A DNA stretch of 5,763 bases from Desulfobacteraceae bacterium (lineage in GTDB: Bacteria; Desulfobacterota; Desulfobacteria; Desulfobacterales; Desulfosalsimonadaceae), in contig JAGXHH010000181.1 in the NCBI GenBank assembly GCA_024636355.1, forward strand, positions 1-5,763. Reading direction: 5' to 3'. Below are positions 1 through 4,800 of the stretch, piece after piece; position 1 is the first letter of the stretch, and each line of letters begins with the position of its first letter. The position numbers and the translations under genes are program-made. The notes below the pieces were generated by a model. The model saw nothing but the letters and a program-made list of their open reading frames with translations, made no database searches and was not told where the DNA came from.

Positions 1-19
1 AGATGTGTATAAGAGACAG
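1..19 (+). other. Tn5 mosaic end (tagmentation adapter remnant)
   Basis: The first 19 bases, AGATGTGTATAAGAGACAG, are exactly the Tn5 transposase mosaic-end sequence used in tagmentation sequencing libraries. This is untrimmed adapter, not genome. It makes a spurious peptide beginning MCIRDS, a familiar artefact in metagenomic protein sets, and it puts a false in-frame TAA at 10-12 upstream of the truncated hydrolase. Genomic sequence starts at about base 20. Confidence 0.96.
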
Positions 20-504
20 CCATTATTCCGGCTGCCAACCTGGTGGCCACCGCCGACGAAATGTCGCAGTTTTTCCAGATGATGTTAAATGGCGGGGAAC
101 TCAACGGGGTGCGCATTTTCGATCCTGCCACCATCCGGCGGGCCACCGCCGCATCGGACCGGATGTGGTTCGATGCCACCATGGTCGTACCGATGCAGTA
201 CAGTGCCGGCCTCATGCTGGGGGCCTCGCCGGTCGGTCTGTGGGGACCGTATACCGAATCGGCATATGGGCATGTGGGGTTTATCAACATCTTCTGCTGG
301 GCCGACCCGGCCCGTAATATTTCGGTTTCCCTCCAGATCACCGGCAAGGCCCTGGTCGGACCGCACCTCCTGCCCCTTGCCCGCCTGCTGTTTACCATCG
401 GCAGACGCTGCCGGATGGAATCGGACGACAATCCGGTCGATTCTCATCTCTCCGGCATTCTCCCGCTGCAAAAGATGCTGCGCCGCTTTCTGATAAATTC
501 CTGA
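20..504 (+). CDS. Serine hydrolase of the beta-lactamase/esterase fold, C-terminal part (5' truncated)
   Basis: This is the last ~160 residues of a beta-lactamase-fold serine hydrolase (class C / EstB-like esterase or D-aminopeptidase group). The reading frame is open from the adapter junction, so the gene is cut by the contig edge; the GTG at 43 is an internal Val and not a start. Visible family features are the 'LVATADEMSQFFQMMLNGG' helix, typical of the region between the catalytic motifs, and 'YGHVGF' (His at 271-273), which matches the third box (KTG/HTG) of these enzymes. The Ser-x-x-Lys and Tyr boxes would lie in the missing part, so catalytic competence cannot be judged. The ~60-residue tail after the HVG box contains 'GKALVGPHLLPLARLLF', which I recall from uncharacterised beta-lactamase-family proteins. 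The substrate is unknown. It lies 171 bases upstream of hgcA on the same strand, with no visible functional link. Confidence 0.82.
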
Positions 505-675
505 TTGCGTTTTTCTCGCCTCATCTCCCGCGATGTGCCGATATATTTATCCGCTCAACAGATTTATGCCATGCCCTCCCTTGTATCGCTGCTCTCCACC
601 GGAAATGCTTGAAAAATTCCAGAATTCAACTTACTGTCTGGATCTGTTGCAATTTTAATCAAATGGATACGAAAA

Positions 676-1815
676 ATGGCAAATAACTCTTCTAAGCTGA
701 GAAAACTGGTGGATTCCGAGATTCAGATCCAGTCCGCGGCACTTCCGGGCTGTTGACCGCCGAGAAAAGGAGCTCGGGCAAGCTTCCCGTATATTTACCA
801 GTCTTTTGTTACCGGAACCCTGGAAACCGACTTCGGTACCGTTCCGAAGATATCCGCAAAACTGACCGGAGACGACCGCCTGGGAACGATCAAGACCCGT
901 TGGGGTATCGGTCGGATGCATTATACGGTCGCCCCCGGGCTCTATGCGCTCGGGACCCCCGATGAAACATCTCCGGTATTCGTAACTGCCAACTACAAAC
1001 TAAGTTTCGACAAGCTCCGCTCGGCCCTGCCCGGCCGGGATGCCTGGATCCTCGTGCTCGACACGAAAGGGATAAATGTCTGGTGTGCCGCGGGCAAAGG
1101 CAGCTTCGGTACGCAGGAACTGGTCCGCCGGGTGGCGGCAAGCCGCCTGGATGCCCTCGTATCCCACCGCAACCTGATCCTTCCCCAGCTCGGCGCACCG
1201 GGCACGGCCGCTCATGCGGTCAAAAAGCAATCCGGATTTTCAGTCGTATACGGTCCGGTCCGGGCCGAAGACCTTCCGGCGTTCATGGATGCCGGCATGA
1301 AGGCGACCCCGCAGATGCGTATCAAGGATTTCTCCATAGGTGAACGCGCGGTCCTGATTCCGATGGAGCTGATTCCTTCCATGAAATGGGGAGTGATCCT
1401 CCTGACAGCTACGCTGCTGATCGGCAGCTTTGGCAATCCCGTTCATGGGGTATTCGCCATGTTGATGATGCTTTTCGGAATCATGGCGGGCGCAGTCCTG
1501 ACCCCCTTGCTGCTTCCCTGGCTGCCGGGGCGTGCACTTTCGGTCAAGGCGGCGACGGCGGGACTGGTTGCTTCCGGGATGCTGCTGGTATCTCAACCGG
1601 TATTTCAGACAGGAGCCGTCCCCTTTGCAGCGCCCCTCGGACTGCTTATCATGGCAACGGCTCTGTCGGCATTTATCGGGATGAATTTTACCGGGGCAAC
1701 GACCTACACGTCACTTTCCGGTGTGCGAAAAGAAATGAAATGGGCGGTCCCCGTCATAATCGGCGCCGGAGTAATTGGTTTGGCATTATGGATTGGTGCG
1801 CTGGCGGTGATGTAA
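676..1815 (+). CDS. hgcA: HgcA, corrinoid-dependent mercury methyltransferase, with in-frame TGA at codon 27 (possible selenocysteine)
   Basis: HgcA transfers a methyl group from its corrinoid to Hg(II), making methylmercury at the inner membrane. The signature cap-helix motif NVWCAAGK is at residues 134-141, and Cys137 is the expected lower ligand of cobalt. It is followed by the conserved blocks LILPQLGAPG and VVYGPVRAEDLPAF, then five predicted membrane helices at about 237-253, 256-281, 287-307, 315-336 and 355-377, which is the usual HgcA architecture. The first ATG after the TGA is at 916, but family-like sequence (FVTGTLETDFG, GDDRLGTIKTRWGIGR) continues upstream in the same frame. Between 757 and 915 that frame has no ATG, GTG or TTG. 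It then meets TGA at 754-756, directly after a Cys codon, and continues to ATG 676. Reading through gives 379 residues with a Cys26-Sec27 pair. TGA is one base from either Cys codon, so a mutated or misread Cys-Cys pair is the main alternative. The Shine-Dalgarno before 676 is weak (GGA at 664-666), and before 916 there is none. hgcB follows after 42 bases. The identity is firm; the N-terminal reading is an inference. Confidence 0.93.
754..756 (+). other. In-frame TGA in hgcA, candidate selenocysteine codon
   Basis: The codon follows TGT (Cys26) and is in frame with both ATG 676 and the conserved HgcA body. The upstream 26 codons are open and read as a hydrophilic leader ending LPGC. Cys-Sec in place of Cys-Cys is a common selenoprotein substitution. 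A nonsense mutation or base error is not excluded. Confidence 0.5.
769..787 (+). promoter_or_regulatory. SECIS-like hairpin downstream of the hgcA TGA
   Basis: GGAGCT (769-774) pairs with AGCT-T-CC (781-787), giving six base pairs with one bulged U. The apical loop is CGGGCA (775-780). The loop begins 18 nt after the TGA and has G as its second base. Bacterial SECIS elements are generally placed about 16-37 nt from UGA to loop, with a G among the first two loop bases, so the geometry fits. The bulged U lies on the 3' side here; in the E. coli fdhF element it is on the 5' side. A competing helix, 760-764 with 773-777, is possible. Such a hairpin can arise by chance, because SacI-like and HindIII-like palindromes (GAGCTC, AAGCTT) supply much of the pairing. 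Confidence 0.35.
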
Positions 1816-1857
1816 TGATTACGAGTAAAAAAAACAACTACGGCAGGTTATAATAAT

Positions 1858-2199
1858 ATGAACCGGTTTACGTACCTTGCAGATGTGGTCACCCTGGAAC
1901 TGGCCCCTGAAAAATGCGTCGGCTGCGGCCTGTGCGCAATCGTCTGCCCCCATGCCGTGCTGCAGATGAACGGCAGCCGGGCGGCGATCATCCGCCGGGA
2001 TGACTGTATGGAATGCGGGGCATGCGCCATGAACTGTCCCACCGGCGCCATAGCCGTGGATGCCGGGGTTGGCTGTGCGGCGGGTATTATCAATGCGGCA
2101 CTGGGCCGCACCGGTGCGGACTGCTGCTGTGTCATAGAGCCCCGGACAAACGGCGACAGTCAGAGCCCTGAAAAATCTAAGGGCATCGGATGCTGCTAA
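1858..2199 (+). CDS. hgcB: HgcB, 2x[4Fe-4S] ferredoxin of mercury methylation
   Basis: HgcB is the ferredoxin partner of HgcA. It is thought to supply low-potential electrons to reduce the corrinoid to Co(I) and to bind and deliver Hg(II). The 113-residue protein has two 4Fe-4S motifs, C20-x2-C23-x2-C26-x3-C30-P and C50-MECGAC-MNC60-P. Cys73 in VGCAAGI sits at the position known to be essential in HgcB. There is a CCC run at 89-91, and the protein ends in the family's vicinal Cys pair, C112-C113. The length is a little above the usual ~95-105. The ATG at 1858 has a modest Shine-Dalgarno (AGG at 1845-1847). The gene starts 42 bases after the hgcA stop with no terminator between, so co-transcription is likely. 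Immediately after the stop comes a block of inverted palindromes, the first candidate for the 3' end of the transcript. Confidence 0.96.
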   Translation: MNRFTYLADVVTLELAPEKCVGCGLCAIVCPHAVLQMNGSRAAIIRRDDCMECGACAMNCPTGAIAVDAGVGCAAGIINAALGRTGADCCCVIEPRTNGDSQSPEKSKGIGCC

Positions 2200-2218
2200 T
2201 GCGACATTACGCGGTTGC

Positions 2219-2319
2219 GTAGGGGCGATTCACGAATCGCCCCAGGCGGGTTTCAAACCCGCCCTTGGAGTTTGGACATTCTGCCCCACCAGGAAGGGCG
2301 ATTCGTGAATCGCCCCTAC
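2219..2319. repeat. REP-doublet-like element (inverted pair of GGGCGATTC palindromes)
   Basis: A 101-bp block is bounded by GTAGGGGCGATTC on the left and its exact complement GAATCGCCCCTAC on the right. Each end is itself a near-perfect palindrome: GGGG-CGATTC-AC-GAATCG-CCCC (2222-2243) and GGGCGATTC-GT-GAATCGCCC (2296-2315). Between them lies a hairpin, GGCGGGTT/AACCCGCC (2245-2252 with 2256-2263). The arrangement resembles REP/BIME intergenic elements, which are usually mobilised by a RAYT-type transposase; none is encoded here. Two more copies of the palindrome lie at 5591-5610 and 5718-5737. It may also act as a bidirectional transcript end between hgcB and the convergent gene at 2341-2538, although there is no U-tract. 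Confidence 0.85.
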
Positions 2320-2340
2320 ATCGTGAGGACTGCGGCACTG

Positions 2341-2538
2341 TCAGGCTTTTTCTTCGACCTTCTCGTGTGCCGGCACCCCGTAGACCTTTTTGTAGGACCG
2401 GCACATCGGACAGACGTGCTCTTCAACCTTGACGATGTTGTACAACACCCCGGAGCCGTTCTCCCTCGCCCGGGTGCAGACCGGGCAGGTGTCCTTGCAA
2501 AACCCCGCCAGCGATTCGGTAATTTTTCCGTGAGCCAT
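2341..2538 (-). CDS. Small cysteine-rich (double CxxC, zinc-ribbon-like) protein of unknown function
   Basis: This is a 65-residue protein with Cys at 14, 18, 21, 43 and 46: C-KDT-C-PV-C near the start and CPMC near the middle. The two CPxC knuckles, about 22 residues apart, look like a small zinc ribbon or rubredoxin-like metal site; binding of a metal is inferred and not shown. There is no signal peptide or membrane segment, so it is probably cytosolic. The C-terminus is Lys/Glu-rich. The start at 2538 is well supported by AGGAGA seven bases upstream, and a candidate promoter lies at 2575-2603. It is convergent with hgcB, and the repeat block at 2219-2319 separates them. I do not recognise a named family. 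A role in metal or redox handling near hgcAB is possible but speculative. Confidence 0.78.
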   Translation of the reverse strand: MAHGKITESLAGFCKDTCPVCTRARENGSGVLYNIVKVEEHVCPMCRSYKKVYGVPAHEKVEEKA

Positions 2539-2574
2539 GACCGTTCTCCTTTTTGAAGTGATTGGATAGACGTA

Positions 2575-2603
2575 ACTCTAACCCGGTTGTCTGCACGGCT
2601 CAA
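2575..2603 (-). promoter_or_regulatory. Candidate sigma-70 promoter for the small CxxC protein gene
   Basis: Read on the minus strand, TTGAGC (2603-2598) is followed after 17 bases by TAGAGT (2580-2575); each matches four of six consensus bases. It lies about 37 bases upstream of the start codon at 2538. This is a pattern match only. Confidence 0.38.
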
Positions 2604-2640
2604 GTCAGAACTTTCGAAATAGTTGAATCGCATGGAAACC

Positions 2641-2726
2641 GGAAGCAGGAGCTTCCGGAAACGGGTTCCCAAGCTGGAGCTTGGGAACCAGAACCACCTA
2701 TAACCCAGCTGGAGCCTGGGAACCAG
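2641..2726. repeat. Cluster of three related hairpins with TGGA/AGGA loops
   Basis: Three related hairpin units lie in tandem. The first is GGAAGC-AGGA-GCTTCC (2641-2656). The second is GTTCCCAAGC-TGGA-GCTTGGGAAC (2665-2688, a perfect 10-bp stem). The third is CCCAGC-TGGA-GC(C)TGGG (2704-2720), followed by AACCAG, which also follows unit two in part. This is a short intergenic repeat family found between the two small minus-strand genes. It could fold in RNA and end or stabilise the transcript of the 2748-2966 gene. No coding potential is evident. Confidence 0.8.
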
Positions 2727-2747
2727 AGACCAACATTAACGACGCTT

Positions 2748-2966
2748 TCAAACCTCCTCGACCGGAATGCCCTTCTGCTTCAGGTCTTTCATCACCTGCC
2801 GGAGCTGCTCTCTTGAGCAGTCGTCGATCCGGTAGACATTTTTGACGCCATCGTTGAAATCGAGAATGAAACGGCCCTGCTCGTCGAGATGGGCTTTGCG
2901 GATATAATTGCTGTCGAGCCAGGGTTTCAGGCTCTGCATAAATTCGTTCAGACTACAGACCTCCAT
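2748..2966 (-). CDS. Conserved-looking 72-residue hypothetical protein
   Basis: The protein has 72 residues and I do not recognise a named family. I chose the ATG at 2966 over the upstream ATG at 3005 because a perfect AGGAGG (2973-2978) lies six bases before it, while the longer start has no such site. The sequence looks like a compact alpha/beta domain. An N-terminal helix (NEFMQSLKPWL) is followed by two probable strands (GRFILDF, GVKNVYRI) and a charged C-terminal helix (SREQLRQVMKDLKQKG). Cysteines are at 4 and 50. There is no signal peptide or membrane segment. It is on the same strand as the CxxC protein gene at 2341-2538, but a 209-base gap with hairpin repeats and a candidate promoter separates them, so a shared operon is doubtful. 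Confidence 0.75.
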   Translation of the reverse strand: MEVCSLNEFMQSLKPWLDSNYIRKAHLDEQGRFILDFNDGVKNVYRIDDCSREQLRQVMKDLKQKGIPVEEV

Positions 2967-3037
2967 TCCAAACCTCCTGTTTCCATTGACATGGGTCATG
3001 TCCATTTAGATTGATGCCCTTATAAGTAGTCCGTTTT

Positions 3038-3225
3038 AACCACAGAAGTCACAGCTCGGCCATTGGCCGCAACCAAACTATATCAAACACAGAAACACTG
3101 CGGACAGCGATTTGAATACATGAAGAACATGAAGGTTTAACATTAAAAAATCCCTTCATGGATCTTCATGAGACCTTCTTCATGTTCTTCATGTAACCTC
3201 TGTGTCCTCTGTGTCCTCTGTGGTT
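3038..3225. repeat. MITE-like inverted-repeat element in the 2967-3315 intergenic region
   Basis: This 188-bp non-coding block has nested inverted repeats. The outer ends are AACCACAGA (3038-3046) and TCTGTGGTT (3217-3225). The inner arms are 3117-3136 (TACATGAAGAACATGAAGGT) and 3173-3195, complementary apart from two extra bases (TT) in the right arm. The right side also has tandem copies of CCTCTGTGT (3197-3220). The core between the inner arms contains further CTTCATG words. Similar 'ccacagag…cttcatgttc' repeats turn up in many environmental genomes. There is no ORF and no recognisable transposase. The rest of the gap (2967-3037) holds only the Shine-Dalgarno and upstream region of the 72-residue protein gene. 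Confidence 0.72.
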
Positions 3226-3252
3226 GTGTTTTGCTTTTTATGAATTCAACAT

Positions 3253-3294
3253 GATTAAGAGCAGGATTAAGATTAAGAGCAAGAGCAAGAAAAA
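3253..3294. repeat. Degenerate hexamer tandem repeat
   Basis: Seven consecutive six-base units, built from GATTAA (three copies), GAGCAA/GAGCAG (three copies) and a last GAAAAA, run from 3253 to 3294. The tract sits just beyond the stop codon of the OYE-family gene, which ends at 3316 on the minus strand. Read from that gene it becomes a pyrimidine-rich tract starting TTTTTC, which might help transcription end, but there is no clear GC hairpin. Confidence 0.75.
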
Positions 3295-3315
3295 ACGGTT
3301 ACGTGAAAATTTTGC

Positions 3316-4383
3316 CTATGGCAGCGGTTTGGAAGTATACGCCACATTCGCTTCTTCCGGGGTTTTGGGCTGCAACGGTTCCCGATTGGCGATATCCCGG
3401 ACCCAGTCGGGATTGAGCAGCAGCGATTTGGCCGACAGGATAATATCCGCATCGGATACGGCATCGTCTGCCGTATGGCGATCGTAAATTTTGCCGCAGA
3501 TCATCAGCGGCTTCTGCGTCTTTTCCCGGGTCAGCTGCGCCATGTTCTTTTCTGTGTCAAATGCGGGGTCCTTGTAATTTAGGGTAGACACGGAAATGAT
3601 ATCAAGCGGCTGGCGGTCCAGAAGACCGATTAACTGACGCCATTCGTCGGCATCGAATAATGACACCTGCATGTCGGCCACCCCCCAGTTGGAAATCCGG
3701 AACGTGAGAAGACGGTCGTCGGGGACCACCGCTTTTACCGCCTCGATGATTTCTCTGGCAAACCGGAACCGGTTTTCCAGAGAACCGCCGTAATCGTCGG
3801 TCCGCCGGTTGGAATAGGTCGACAGGAAACTGTTGATAAGGTACCCGTGGGCACCATGGATCTCAACACCGTCGAAACCGGCGGCAACCGCACCTTTGGC
3901 GGTTGCCACGAACCCGTTGATCACGTGCTCGATATCGAATGCGCTCATCTCATCGGGCACCGGGTAAGGTTTTCCGGTCTGTGAATTTACCTGTTCCGGC
4001 GCAACAGGACTTGGCGCGATGATCCGGCCGGCCGGGTTGATTTCCGGCCAGGCCACCCGTCCGCAATGAAACATCTGCATGATCGACAACGATCCCGCCT
4101 CCCGGATCGCCTTGACCACCGGTCGCCAGGCATCGATCTGCCGCTGGGTGACCAGGCGCGACTGCCTCGGGTACCCCTGGGCGCTTTCGTAATCGGTCAC
4201 AATCGCTTCCGTGTAGACGATTGCCGCATCGTTTTGCGCCCGCCGGGCCAGGAAGTCGAGCACGTCTTTGCGGGGAACGCTGTCGCCCGGCGACGATACC
4301 CGGGTCATCGGGGCCACGCCAATCCGGTTCTTCAATTGGAAATCCTTGATCTTAAACGAAGAAAACAGTTTCGATTCGGCCAT
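3316..4383 (-). CDS. Old Yellow Enzyme family NADH:flavin oxidoreductase (single-domain ene-reductase)
   Basis: This is a cytosolic FMN-dependent TIM-barrel reductase of the OYE family, expected to reduce activated C=C bonds of an unknown substrate with NAD(P)H. It is complete at 355 residues, the normal length for the single-domain type. Visible features are the N-terminal KNRIGVAPMTR (18-28), Q103 in IMQMFHCGR (FMN region), the substrate-binding pair H176-GA-H179 with Y181 (the same spacing as H-x-x-H-x-Y in YqjM), YGGSLENRFRF (198-208), R229 in FRIS, and the phosphate-binding end near 311-327 (DADIILSAKSLLLNPDW). The usual LGR/IGR in that last block is SAK here, with Lys replacing the common Arg. 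The Cys cluster and C-terminal domain of 2,4-dienoyl-CoA reductases are absent. ATG 4383 is chosen over TTG 4389 because GGAGG lies eight bases before it. The gene stands alone, divergent from the YceI-like gene. Confidence 0.93.
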   Translation of the reverse strand: MAESKLFSSFKIKDFQLKNRIGVAPMTRVSSPGDSVPRKDVLDFLARRAQNDAAIVYTEAIVTDYESAQGYPRQSRLVTQRQIDAWRPVVKAIREAGSLSIMQMFHCGRVAWPEINPAGRIIAPSPVAPEQVNSQTGKPYPVPDEMSAFDIEHVINGFVATAKGAVAAGFDGVEIHGAHGYLINSFLSTYSNRRTDDYGGSLENRFRFAREIIEAVKAVVPDDRLLTFRISNWGVADMQVSLFDADEWRQLIGLLDRQPLDIISVSTLNYKDPAFDTEKNMAQLTREKTQKPLMICGKIYDRHTADDAVSDADIILSAKSLLLNPDWVRDIANREPLQPKTPEEANVAYTSKPLP

Positions 4384-4620
4384 AGTCAATGCCTCCGTGA
4401 CTGAGTACGCTGTGAGAAGTTAAGTTTTTGGCTCAGTTGATGAATGAGCGAATCATGAGCATCATTTGGATTATCCCGGAAAAAAGAATAAGCGAAATAC
4501 GCGAAGCTTTCGGCCAGCGATGCGGGTCTCTGATCCGGGAATTTCCAGCGGTTTTCAGATTAATTATAGGCGCTGGCAGCACAAATGTCGAAAACGCGCG
4601 AAAAAGTGAAGGAAACATCC

Positions 4621-4651
4621 AAAGGGCAGGAGCCAGGAGCCAGAAGCCAGA
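4621..4651. repeat. Heptamer repeat arm, left (AGGAGCC/AGAAGCC units)
   Basis: Seven-base periodic units occur here: AGGAGCC twice, then AGAAGCC, then a partial AGAAG. The right arm at 4721-4751 has the same period with units CTGGATT and CTGACTC, which are roughly the reverse complement (CTGGATT is the complement of AATCCAG). Together they resemble a degenerate inverted repeat of a type I associate with environmental Desulfobacterota genomes; that association is from memory. Confidence 0.65.
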
Positions 4652-4691
4652 AGAAACCGGATGTCGCTTCGCTCCTGCAGGTTAAAAAAAA

Positions 4692-4719
4692 TTGACTGAA
4701 CCGAAGGCGAATACATTAT
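4692..4719 (+). promoter_or_regulatory. Candidate sigma-70 promoter for the YceI-like gene
   Basis: TTGACT (4692-4697, five of six consensus bases) is followed after 16 bases by CATTAT (4714-4719, four of six). This is the best promoter-like pair in the window. The predicted transcript would start near 4726 and carry the right heptamer-repeat arm in its ~75-base leader. Confidence 0.42.
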
Positions 4720-4720
4720 T

Positions 4721-4751
4721 CTGGATTCTGACTCCTGGATTCTGGATTCTT
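4721..4751. repeat. Heptamer repeat arm, right (CTGGATT units)
   Basis: The units are CTGGATT, CTGACTC, CTGGATT, CTGGATT and the start of a fifth, in seven-base register. A related GGATTCTTCT recurs at 4764-4773. The arm lies between the candidate promoter and the YceI-like start codon, so it is probably transcribed as leader. Confidence 0.65.
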
Positions 4752-4800
4752 CTTTTCATTACCGGATTCTTCTTTCAAAAATGAACCAAGGAGACCCAAA

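Larger units (their letters stand above)
4384..4800. other. Intergenic region between divergent genes
   Basis: No convincing gene is present in these 417 bases. The region carries the Shine-Dalgarno of the OYE gene on the left, a pair of heptamer-repeat arms (4621-4651 and 4721-4751), a candidate promoter for the YceI-like gene (4692-4719), and that gene's Shine-Dalgarno at 4789-4793. An 85-codon frame at 4428-4685 has no ribosome binding site, runs into the repeat arm, and looks like chance. Confidence 0.7.

Noticed and set aside
3..317. 104-codon plus-strand frame starting MCIRDS
   Set aside because: It starts inside the Tn5 adapter and overlaps the hydrolase in another frame; a known artefact.
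632..659. Promoter for hgcA (TTTAAT at 654-659, or TTGAAA 609-614 with TACTGT 632-637)
   Set aside because: Each option has only one reasonable box; in this AT-rich gap such matches are expected by chance, so no feature was listed.
916..1815. hgcA as a 299-residue protein starting at ATG 916
   Set aside because: There is no ribosome binding site, and family-like sequence continues upstream in the same frame to at least about 785, so this start would cut off a conserved segment.
1815..1853. 12-codon ORF between hgcA and hgcB, overlapping the hgcA stop as TAATG
   Set aside because: It ends before hgcB and has no ribosome binding site of its own. The peptide is Lys/Asn-rich and unremarkable. 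At most it could couple translation to hgcB; there is no evidence it is a gene.
2219..2319. Possible CRISPR array from repeated palindromes
   Set aside because: Only two palindromes occur here, in inverted rather than direct orientation, with no regular spacers and no cas genes.
3224..3487. 87-codon plus-strand frame across the hexamer tract into the OYE gene
   Set aside because: The first part translates the low-complexity hexamer tract and the rest is antisense to the OYE coding region.
4428..4685. 85-codon plus-strand frame in the gap upstream of the YceI-like gene
   Set aside because: There is no Shine-Dalgarno, the composition is atypical, and its 3' end runs through the heptamer repeat arm.
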